Assembly: GCF_000150955.2 (NCBI RefSeq) | Contig: NC_011672.1 | Coordinates: forward strand, 434,001 to 498,000 | DNA from: Phaeodactylum tricornutum CCAP 1055/1 | Taxonomy: Eukaryota; Bacillariophyta; Bacillariophyceae; Surirellales; Neidiaceae | Direction: 5' to 3' | DNA length: 64,000 bases | Shown here: piece by piece, positions 41,601 to 49,138 of the stretch | How the letters are laid out: each line of letters starts with the position of its first letter | How positions within the stretch are numbered: position 1 is the first letter of the stretch | Notes under the pieces: model-generated | What the model was told of the DNA's origin: nothing | Seen by the model: the letters and a program-made list of their open reading frames with translations, nothing else | Database searches by the model: none | Position numbers and translations under genes: made by a program

Positions 41601-44600
41601 CGTATTCCAGGATGAGGTGAGTTGATGTCAATAGAAGACTACACTGCCGGCTTCCTTCTGCTCTGACGTGTAAACATTGGTCCAGGTGCATTTCAATCAT
41701 TCTAGCTGCAGCCGAGTGCATAATACTCAAGCTTGATGAAGCGTTGTCCGGTGGAGTTGAAAATGCGCTTGAAGAGATGGTATGGTGTGTGAGGTGTGAA
41801 GCACGCTCGGGCCCAAGCGCAGCAGTCGAGTAGCCAAATGACTCTGAGTCTTCGAACTCTCTAATGTCTTGCGACGAGTTTCGCTCCATATCACTTGTTT
41901 CATCAATGTCACTAGCTTCTTGGCTTGGCCTCGAGTCAGTTTCGCTTGGCTCCAAAACTGTTTCAAATAAGTCGTCATCATCGGCGTTGTCCAGAGTGTC
42001 GCTGCGTCGCACACCATTGTTTGTGTCTTCATCGTCGTCAACTATTTCCTTTTTTGTTATGTCTACAATTTCGAGGTTGCCTGCTTCCAATAGCGTCCTG
42101 GTGAAGGCGTCAATCTCAGGAGCTGTTGATTTCCTACGGTGGTGTACTTCATCCCCGTCCACATCTGGTGTGAGAGCGCTCGAATTGCTTTCCATGTCTA
42201 GATCGGCACCGTGGTCGAGATAGCGAGGGATATACCTTCGAAATTGTGGGCAGCACGGAACTGTCGGAAGTCTTGTGCGTACGTCGCGGTTTCCATCAGG
42301 AACGCCTCTCTCCCACACCGAGTTGCAAAGGAAAGCATCGATCTCGAAATGACGAGCCCAGCAGAATCTTTCAGCGTACGAAACACGACTATTCCGGTTC
42401 ACAGGAAGAAAGTGAGAGGTGACGTCCTTTCGTCGAGTCTTTTCTACAGCTGCAAACTCAAAGAAAGTGCTCATTGCATCCGCCGCCGCTTTAGACCCCC
42501 CAGATCCTAGCAACGATAGTACCACATCCCGGCTTTCGTTATCGCCGGAGCCTTTCTTTGTTTCGATCCTGCGTAAGTTTGCGTCAAACAAGCCAACAAG
42601 TTCAGAATCAACTTCATCGCGTGCGACAGCCTCATCCCAGGCATTCAAAAACGGCTTCATGGTCTCTAGAACAGTATTTCCGCGGCCTGCACTTGCAGCA
42701 TCACCTTCTTTGCTTAACTGAATTTTCTCGAGCCTACCCAGAGCATCGCCAAGACCATCGTATTGTGCATAGCCAAGCTTTGCAGACGTTGGCTTGTTCC
42801 GTGGTTCGTCGAAAACAACGAAATCATCGCTGATCCTGCCACGCGACTCAGTGAATTCTGACTCAAATATGATCTCTTCTGCATGGTCTTCTGAATTCCG
42901 TTTCATGTGTGAGGAAGCTTGCCCAAGAATGTCCCCTCCCAAAATAAGCCTTTCGACTGCTTGAGATTCTTCAGCGATTCTTCTTTTCTCTGAGGCACGC
43001 ATGCTGGCATCGTCGTTGTACGCATCGAACAATGCTGTTTCGCGTAAGCGCTTCTCGCTATTGTACCTTTCTTTCAGTTCGTCTGCTATCTTACAAAGTA
43101 AGGCACCGCACAGATGCACAGCAGTTTCATCACCTGTGATCTCATGATGGTGCACCGTTCTCCGGAGGATGGCCATGGAACCCAACGCAGTATCCCTTGC
43201 AGAAGAGAACGAAAGGCCGACTATGGCAGCAGTCAGCGAAAGGTCAAGCTCCGTTAGGATACGACCTAGAATCGTCCCCTGAGTAGGCAGAGCTCTTTGT
43301 GTGGGGCTGAAGCTAGCCGTTCTTTCTACGGGTGCTCTCACCCGTAGACTTGAGTCGATCGTAGGTAGGCAGTCATTCACCAGTCGTAGACAAGGCTGTA
43401 GGACAGGCAGCAACAGCTTAGATGCTGACGAAAGGTCGCGAATTGTTCCACCAGCGCGATAATCATCTGCTACTGACATTGCCGGAAGAACAAGCTGACA
43501 CCAGCCCATCGCGTCACGACCATATTCTAGAGTGTCGACAATAACATTGAGAAGCAACAGCTGGTCCACATTTAAAGAAAGTCCTGACCTAGGGTCATGG
43601 TGCGGTCTCAGAAGATTTTTTTCTTCAATCAGGCAACACATCCGTGATACCCCCGAAGTCAGCTCGTAGCTCCAGATATCCCATTGATAGTCTCGCTTCA
43701 ACGCTTTGCAAAGGACCTCAGCAATGACGCGACATAAGACATTTCGGGCAATAGAAAATTGATCGCCGAAAAGTTTGTCACCGTCCACATGTTTTTGCAT
43801 CTCGTCTGTGCCTCCAACATCTACCGAATCTCGTGGATAGAACGTCAAAGACTGCTCAAATGTCATTAAAATAGATCTCCAAATAGAGAGCGAAATCTCC
43901 GCCCCTCCAAGATTCATGGCATGTGAAATCAACTCCACGGAAGTTTGGACGACGCATTGCTGACAAGACTTGAGTGTAAGGGTAGTGCTCTCAGTGTCAA
44001 AGCCACTTCCATCATTCGCCAAAACTACTGCTGCCTCACTGATGGCAGGCTCACTCGACACATCGACCCAGGAATCCAGATCACTTTTTCGCTTTCCATT
44101 TTTCGACGTTTGCGGTAGCAATATTTCCACTTCTTTAGGTGGTTTTGGCTCTGATCGAATTGATATTTGAAACTCAAGCAGTACAGCCACACTCAATAGC
44201 TGGGGAACATACACTTTAGCTGCCTTAATGCGTTCAGCAGGACCATCAAGACGATTCTTAGCATGGCGTTTCGTGTCTGCTTTAGAGTGAAGAGCGCCAC
44301 CAAAAACTCGATGAAATGTCCCAGCGACGGATGTGAGCAAGTCGCACATGGTAGTCAGCGACCCGAATGCCAAGGCCCGTGCGGCTGTAGCATCGGAAGG
44401 GTTTGGAAGGAACGATATCACCATGCCTGGGAGAAGTGGCATCATAACCTGCAATCTCTCTGATAGCAGATCAGTGTAGCTCCATTCGTCACGCAGCTTA
44501 CTGCCGATCATTAGTGCTATAGCTGGCGGCGGCAAAAATAAGGCTGAAACAATATCCTTGGACGCGCCATCAAGAGTCCCCTGTAACGAGCCCGCAAGAC

Positions 44601-47166
44601 CCGAAGCAAGTAGAAGACTTCCCGTAGACTGGGCTGTGAGTACTCCTTCCGGTCCTGCGATCGAGGCTGCCCAAGAGAAGAGAAGCAATGCGAGACGCCA
44701 GTGGGCTTTCCACGATAGGTTGCCTTCGTATTCATTCTCTGCGGCCATCTTATGTTGTACTTTTGTTTGTTCCCCCGAAAACACTGTACGAGTTAAAATG
44801 ACGGGGGACACAACATCATGGAAATTGGCCATGAGAAGGTTTCTACCAAGCCTTGAAGCGACTTGCGATTTTTTTTCTTCATCGTGGCTGGGTCCAACTA
44901 CAGACACGGAAGCTTCCATGGGTAGTATTTCACCCCAAACAAGCACTCCAACAATCGCGTTAAGAACTACGTGGGCGCCCACGCTTCCCAAAGGAGAGTC
45001 GCTCAGAGCTCCGATGCACGCAGCAATATCATGTTCGCCTTGGGAAATTGATCGTCGGTTCGAGAGGGATGAGAGTAGCATGGACTGCAACAGTAGACTC
45101 AAATTATGCGCAGCATCTTCCAGAGCAGACGACTGTATCATGGGATCAAATCGAACACGCACTGTGTCCAGGAAGAACTGCACCGACATTTGGCTTCGCA
45201 AGAGATATCCAGACGTCAGGCACACTCCACCATACCTATCAGCTAGTGAGCAAAAGATGGAAGAGGCGGCCTTCGCGTCCCCACCCCACAAGTCCAGGTC
45301 TAATGCAAACCCAAAGATGGCCGTCAGCGCCAAATCAGACATGCGCCGTATCTGAATCGCCGGTGCCAGGAGGTCTATACGCTCGGTCATCGGACCACAG
45401 CATGCAGCCACCAGCTCCTGGGAGGCTTCAACAATCGCAGTCGGAATCTCGACTGGACTTCGGCCATCCTGAGAGTTATCCTCGGATATCTTTCCAAACC
45501 GTTTCATTAAGCTATTTACGGTCGTAGGTGGTTCTCGAAAAAGCTTAGCCCGAGAAGCCCGTAGTAAAGCTAAACGCAAACAAGTGGCCAACACATGAAG
45601 GGTACCATTCTGCAGGATCTCTTCGTGCACGCGGCCGCCTCCGTTTTTGATTAAAGCAGCTAGTAACCGAATCAAACGCGCCGCCAATGCCCCGTCTTCC
45701 GTAAACAGGGCAAATAATTGCCGAATTGACTGGTCGTAAAGCTCCAACTGTTTGTCGAAAACCTTTCCCGGTGGACAGAGAGCGAGAAAGAAAGGCATAA
45801 TAGTGAAATGCAGGACTTGTTGCTCTTGAAGAGCTACAGACATATTCGTGGTGGTATTCTCCATCGTGTCCAAGTTCTCTGGTGCATGATGCAAGAGATA
45901 ATTCGATACAGCCTGGTATACAGACGCCTTTCCGATCATGTACAGCACCGGAAGATCCTCGTCGGGAATGCGGATTGGGGGCGTCGGGTACACGAGTCCA
46001 ACACGCGGTGTACCCTCTGTACCGCCCGGAATAATTGAATAAGCCCACACAATCCGTTGGGATTCTGGCATTGCCCCCAACACTCGTGTTACCAAGGCCG
46101 ATGCGCAAAAGACGATCTTGCCAGAAAGCTGTTGTAGTTCCAAGGCAGCGGAGTGAACCGTCAAGGGAATACCCACCTTGGGACCTTCCAAGGCACTTCC
46201 TTTGCACCAGTTCGCCACTGGCGGTAGAGTTGACAATATGTGACCTCCTTTTTGCAAAGACAAGTTTGGACCGGCCTCGGCAGCAATCGCTTGCAAGAGT
46301 GGCGATACAGCTTCGGGATACAAGGCTATTGCAGCCATATCGAGCGTCCAAGGAATCATTTCCGCAGCGGGGGCTTCCTGAAGTTCCGAAGCCGTTTTCT
46401 GATCATCCGTCTTCGCCCCACTGTACGAGCCTTCGGCAGGATGAGCAATAGTGACCGGTTTTTGCAGGCGTTGCGCTACTACATTCTGTAAAAGCAAATT
46501 GTATTCCATAACTTGATCCGTCACGGGATATCCCAATTCACCCTCATCCAACAACGCTCCATTGACTACCACACTCCACTTGGGTCGTTTCAGATAGGGG
46601 AATGTATGAACGAAGCCAACCAAACTCCACTCATTCAAAGGCAACGTCAAAGGCGTTTGCACAAAACTGGAATAGGTGGCGGGAGACGAGAACGAGACGG
46701 CGGAAGGCTTGACGTGCGGCAAGGTAAAGGCCGTGAGCATGGTTTGTACCGTCGTTGGGTCGTCGGACGGAATTTTCCAAGACGAGCAAGTGACACATAC
46801 ACCAATCGCCTTATTATCATCAGAATGCGTACTCAAGCGGTACATAATTTGCGATGCGGAAGGCGTCGCTTCCTCGCCCCGATCGTCCGGACTGGTTCCC
46901 GCTGTGCCGTTCGCCACGCCGGGGCGAATCCACAAAAGAATCGTGTAGGCCTTGCGAAAGGACTTATTCCAGTCAAAGGCGGGCAAGTGTCCCTGACAGG
47001 ATCCGTGCATTCGAATATAACCGTCCGTGTCGCCTACGTGGGGTTCCATCGCGATGGCGCGTGCGAGTCGTTCGGCGGGGGGCACCAAAGGATCCGACAG
47101 TGTCTGCCAGGATTGAAAGACATGTTCAGAGAAGGAAATCGGCGGTGGGTCTCTTCCGGTTGACAT
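38695..47166 (-). CDS. Giant BEACH/WD40 protein (neurobeachin/LRBA class)
   Basis: A single 8.5-kb exon encoding 2823 residues. Residues about 50-270 contain a concanavalin-A-like lectin region (GYIRMHGSCQGHLPAFDWNK...YTILLWIRPG). A long alpha-helical middle follows. A PH-BEACH module lies at about 1825-1965 (CSLLLTSTHLILEYDGD...IRWNLSEVSHIYLRRY). The BEACH domain spans about 1985-2290 (MGWAEGRISNFDYLLHLNMLSGR, YPVMPWVLSNY, FMYGSHYST, DWIDLIFGRKQQGPEA). C-terminal WD40-type repeats cover about 2400-2760. The domain order is that of BEACH-domain scaffolds acting in membrane trafficking and lysosome-related vesicles. An acidic segment near 1700 is probably disordered. Absence of introns over this length is notable. 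Start ATG at 47166. Confidence 0.94.
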   Translation of the reverse strand: MSTGRDPPPISFSEHVFQSWQTLSDPLVPPAERLARAIAMEPHVGDTDGYIRMHGSCQGHLPAFDWNKSFRKAYTILLWIRPGVANGTAGTSPDDRGEEATPSASQIMYRLSTHSDDNKAIGVCVTCSSWKIPSDDPTTVQTMLTAFTLPHVKPSAVSFSSPATYSSFVQTPLTLPLNEWSLVGFVHTFPYLKRPKWSVVVNGALLDEGELGYPVTDQVMEYNLLLQNVVAQRLQKPVTIAHPAEGSYSGAKTDDQKTASELQEAPAAEMIPWTLDMAAIALYPEAVSPLLQAIAAEAGPNLSLQKGGHILSTLPPVANWCKGSALEGPKVGIPLTVHSAALELQQLSGKIVFCASALVTRVLGAMPESQRIVWAYSIIPGGTEGTPRVGLVYPTPPIRIPDEDLPVLYMIGKASVYQAVSNYLLHHAPENLDTMENTTTNMSVALQEQQVLHFTIMPFFLALCPPGKVFDKQLELYDQSIRQLFALFTEDGALAARLIRLLAALIKNGGGRVHEEILQNGTLHVLATCLRLALLRASRAKLFREPPTTVNSLMKRFGKISEDNSQDGRSPVEIPTAIVEASQELVAACCGPMTERIDLLAPAIQIRRMSDLALTAIFGFALDLDLWGGDAKAASSIFCSLADRYGGVCLTSGYLLRSQMSVQFFLDTVRVRFDPMIQSSALEDAAHNLSLLLQSMLLSSLSNRRSISQGEHDIAACIGALSDSPLGSVGAHVVLNAIVGVLVWGEILPMEASVSVVGPSHDEEKKSQVASRLGRNLLMANFHDVVSPVILTRTVFSGEQTKVQHKMAAENEYEGNLSWKAHWRLALLLFSWAASIAGPEGVLTAQSTGSLLLASGLAGSLQGTLDGASKDIVSALFLPPPAIALMIGSKLRDEWSYTDLLSERLQVMMPLLPGMVISFLPNPSDATAARALAFGSLTTMCDLLTSVAGTFHRVFGGALHSKADTKRHAKNRLDGPAERIKAAKVYVPQLLSVAVLLEFQISIRSEPKPPKEVEILLPQTSKNGKRKSDLDSWVDVSSEPAISEAAVVLANDGSGFDTESTTLTLKSCQQCVVQTSVELISHAMNLGGAEISLSIWRSILMTFEQSLTFYPRDSVDVGGTDEMQKHVDGDKLFGDQFSIARNVLCRVIAEVLCKALKRDYQWDIWSYELTSGVSRMCCLIEEKNLLRPHHDPRSGLSLNVDQLLLLNVIVDTLEYGRDAMGWCQLVLPAMSVADDYRAGGTIRDLSSASKLLLPVLQPCLRLVNDCLPTIDSSLRVRAPVERTASFSPTQRALPTQGTILGRILTELDLSLTAAIVGLSFSSARDTALGSMAILRRTVHHHEITGDETAVHLCGALLCKIADELKERYNSEKRLRETALFDAYNDDASMRASEKRRIAEESQAVERLILGGDILGQASSHMKRNSEDHAEEIIFESEFTESRGRISDDFVVFDEPRNKPTSAKLGYAQYDGLGDALGRLEKIQLSKEGDAASAGRGNTVLETMKPFLNAWDEAVARDEVDSELVGLFDANLRRIETKKGSGDNESRDVVLSLLGSGGSKAAADAMSTFFEFAAVEKTRRKDVTSHFLPVNRNSRVSYAERFCWARHFEIDAFLCNSVWERGVPDGNRDVRTRLPTVPCCPQFRRYIPRYLDHGADLDMESNSSALTPDVDGDEVHHRRKSTAPEIDAFTRTLLEAGNLEIVDITKKEIVDDDEDTNNGVRRSDTLDNADDDDLFETVLEPSETDSRPSQEASDIDETSDMERNSSQDIREFEDSESFGYSTAALGPERASHLTHHTISSSAFSTPPDNASSSLSIMHSAAARMIEMHLDQCLHVRAEGSRQCSLLLTSTHLILEYDGDPEGFYEGELMAAKEEAERQRMIEEVGGRNSEHPNMFQQCAERRQREIAVLRPKSIRWNLSEVSHIYLRRYRLRDSSIEMFFIPSGGTSFGGYGLFSPASSLFLDFGPGYEGNERRDDAAGAIMKRCPPQAIKEWPDRSDQFLHDQMSRLTMGWAEGRISNFDYLLHLNMLSGRSYNDICQYPVMPWVLSNYTSNEVPDLRDPRNFRDLSKPVGALNPERLADFIERFSTFADPSIPPFMYGSHYSTSAGVVLHFLVRLHPFAGLHRQLQSGYFDVADRLFSSVARTWSMCTGSSAAEVKELTPEWYCNPGFLKNKNDFKLGTAQDGDVLGDVILPPWADESPEKFIEVMRAALESEVCSAMLPDWIDLIFGRKQQGPEAIKANNVFFYLTYYGSVDVASIEDEGLRQATELQIAHFGQCPRQLLNRPHVRRIPYAFQKLSFYQYLSSYTQKDRLEIDSDVTGESLLTEIAPHAEVGSVAAESSFLPFGSAPISHWVHLDAPPPGPHRELVAVRLAGMDRCLAIDSKGIFHTFRWAWRAEGFSLENGVAPPFDSGCFIAQRELPRFRTVPRLIHTPKANEIPAVAISKTLFAGRSVLLVLSAADSRGSLGMQLVDPAKGNIRGEALVPSVHSAQITCIHTDPIGTAAGHGGVGGELAIVGCADGNASIWRFMSSHYLPLRPRVRLSGHHGSKINAVSLCSALHLAATISANRCCLHAIGNGTLIRSFGPPSDALTFPECDEVQTRFASPSLAVSVQGFIVTVCETLLMYNSGSERTVRSVHLFDLEGEHLGFKPLESWRGAPNKILCTPDGTAALLCCGRGVTIHRLSASQPLDFLDEWQITESDDLTSSESLATSYDLDLGPSLNRPVVAAAACSDGVLRLHALPGISAWSERHKKGGLTQSVGTALAKPAKRFSRVVRDGLGMGRHLAGMGRDISREVSSDVKDRGVGGFLGNVMFRKNSSSTK

Positions 47167-47857
47167 TGTTGAACGAAGTAAGGAAACGTTGCTACCTGTT
47201 ACTCCCGTGTTAGCGCTGGTGTTTGGTGGGATTCCAACTCACAAAAACAACACCGATTCGCTAGAAAAAGGCCGCTCCGGAACACGAATCAGAGACGAAG
47301 GCAAAGCTCTAGAGATCGCACCCGAACACCAAATTTTGATGGTGTGAGAATTGCTAAGCCCTGTCAAAGCCTACTGTATCTTCCGGCGAAGACAGGATTC
47401 TGATTGCACGCAAAAAACCGTAAAGGATTTGACGGGTCCCAGTACTTTTTGATTCATCTCCCATGGTATATCCAAGAGTCAAGCTTAGGAAAACGGCAAC
47501 CCTCGGTGAGGCATCACTTTCGGGTACCACAGACAGAATTTCACGACACTCATCCCCGGAAGACGTTGGACCCGCTCGTGACACAAAATGAGCCAATCAT
47601 TCAAGCGAACCCTCTCCCGTGAAACTGATCCCATACGGTGAAAAGCAGCGGAATCGTTCCCCAGCAGACTCACAGTCAGCTATTCCGTCTGTCACAGTCA
47701 GTACCCAGAACGAGTCTCTAGCTAGAGGCAACAGTTCATTCCTCTCTCCATTGTTTCGTCGCCAACAAGTTTCCCAGCGTCTCCTGGATTCACCGAACCG
47801 CGCTTGTCGGCGACAGCAGCAACGCCGCACTGTCATTTTGCAACCAAATACACCGCC
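47167..47857. promoter_or_regulatory. Divergent promoter region
   Basis: 691 bp between the BEACH gene (-) and the CX9C protein gene (+). It contains two direct TCACAGTCA copies at 47670-47678 and 47692-47700. ORFs here start at non-ATG codons or lack domains. Confidence 0.5.
47670..47700 (-). promoter_or_regulatory. Tandem pair of TGACTGTGA motifs
   Basis: Two direct copies with a 22-bp period, 158-188 bp upstream of the CX9C-protein ATG. The spacing nearly equals the 23-bp pair at 24037-24068. Confidence 0.45.
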
Positions 47858-48439
47858 ATGGTAGATACCAAAAACAGCCGACCCACGGGAGGCGATGCGC
47901 ATACCAGCAACACTTCTACGGAGCCAACTCCGCCGAAGGCGACGCCCGACACGCCATCGGCATCGTGGCTGGACACGGCGCAGTACTACTGGAAATACGG
48001 CATGGACGACCAACGGTTGCAGCGACTACAGCAGTGTCGGATACTGGAGCGAACCCTCCAGGCTTGTCGCGATCGCAACGTATCGCGGCCCTCGCTGGAG
48101 GAATTTCCCGGCGGCATTCGCATGATCCGTTACTTTGATTGGCGTGGCTACGAGGGCGATGACTCGTGTCAACGCGAGCTGCACTCGGTGTGGGCGTGCC
48201 GCGGCGTGGGTCTACAGTGTGGTAGCGACGTCGTCAAACTCCGGCATTGCTTCCAGGAAGTGGGCTCGGATGCTGTTTTGAGAGACGTGGACGAGTCGGC
48301 TGGCAATGCATACGAAACATTGAACGAGCGAGCGGTTTGTGGCGAGTGGCAATACCAGGTGGGTCAGTGTGTGGCGCGAAACGCGGCAGAGCTGGAAGCA
48401 CGGCAGCGCCTGCGGAACAGTGCCAGCGATACGGCATGA
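47858..48439 (+). CDS. Double-CHCH (four CX9C) protein, probably mitochondrial intermembrane space
   Basis: Single exon, 193 residues from an ATG in a strong context (ccgccATGg). The protein has exactly eight cysteines, at 60/70, 104/114, 121/131 and 161/171. Every pair has nine residues between, so there are four CX9C motifs. CX9C proteins are oxidised and trapped in the mitochondrial intermembrane space by the Mia40/Erv1 relay. A double CHCH layout is known from the complex I subunit NDUFA8, which this could represent, although spacing between motifs 1 and 2 is long (33 residues). The N-terminal 40 residues are Thr/Pro/Ser-rich and disordered. No cleavable presequence is needed for this import route. 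Class assignment is strong, NDUFA8 identity weak. Confidence 0.8.
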   Translation: MVDTKNSRPTGGDAHTSNTSTEPTPPKATPDTPSASWLDTAQYYWKYGMDDQRLQRLQQCRILERTLQACRDRNVSRPSLEEFPGGIRMIRYFDWRGYEGDDSCQRELHSVWACRGVGLQCGSDVVKLRHCFQEVGSDAVLRDVDESAGNAYETLNERAVCGEWQYQVGQCVARNAAELEARQRLRNSASDTA

Positions 48440-48904
48440 CAGCAATGTATTGCATCTACTCTCGAAGGAGTTCCCACATGCTGTCGTGCGTGAAGTAGTA
48501 CATTGTACGGTTAGACTCGACTGCTGTCAGAAAAAGCTTGACGCTTATGTCCGTAGAAGTAGATTACGTTGTATAAGCATGATCATGCCATGTAGCTTAG
48601 ATTGCTAGAAGGCTTTGGAGATCATTCAAAATGATTTCCCACCGAACTTGTGCAGTAGAGCTCCCGGCAGGCTCCGAGGTTGCGCTTCCTGTTCGGTTCT
48701 GGTCTTTCGGACGCCCGGCGAGAAGTGCTGCGACCCACAGACCACTGCGTATAAAATCGTCGTCCCTCTCGTTCAACCGGATGAAATCTTCGATTGACGT
48801 AAGTCCAGCATAGCTAGAATGAGTAGCCAGCCGATCAATCCATCTGTCGCCAATGCTGCCTGAGCGCCAACGACAGAAAAAAATCGTCGTACTCTGTGTG
48901 TGTA

Positions 48905-48922
48905 GGGGGGGGGGGGGGGGGG
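48905..48922 (+). repeat. Poly-G tract (18 G)
   Basis: An uninterrupted run of 18 guanines, about 215 bp upstream of the copper ATPase start. Prone to length variation and G-quadruplex-type structure. Confidence 0.9.
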
Positions 48923-48980
48923 CGATCAGACGATACAACAAGTGGGACTACAGTAGGCGAGGCAGCTTTCGCGAATTCCT

Positions 48981-48991
48981 TTGACTGTGAA
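48981..48991 (+). promoter_or_regulatory. TTGACTGTGAA motif
   Basis: Exact 11-mer, 148 bp upstream of the copper ATPase ATG, in the gene's orientation. Confidence 0.45.
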
Positions 48992-49138
48992 AACGCTCGG
49001 ATTTCGCTAGCCCGACAATTTGCAATTTTGCAATCGTGTCGTGCCGTTGCTTTGCGAGCGCATCCTGATTTGTACGAGGCACATTTGCAGACCATACCTG
49101 TTATACTTTAGCGATTCTTATCTACGGGTACTGTTACC

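Larger units (their letters stand above)
48440..49138. promoter_or_regulatory. Intergenic region upstream of the copper ATPase
   Basis: 699 bp containing an 18-base poly-G run (48905-48922) and an exact TTGACTGTGAA (48981-48991). A minus-strand frame at 48597-48941 has no ATG start and was not called as a gene. Confidence 0.5.

Noticed and set aside
45545-46351. A 268-codon minus-strand ORF inside the BEACH gene
   Set aside because: Another frame of the same strand as the 2823-residue protein; low-complexity Arg/Ser/Gly composition and no domain.
48597-48941. A minus-strand frame of 114 codons upstream of the copper ATPase
   Set aside because: Composition looks partly coding, but it opens only with a TTG, contains no internal Met, and I found no convincing splice to the ATG-started frame at 49095.
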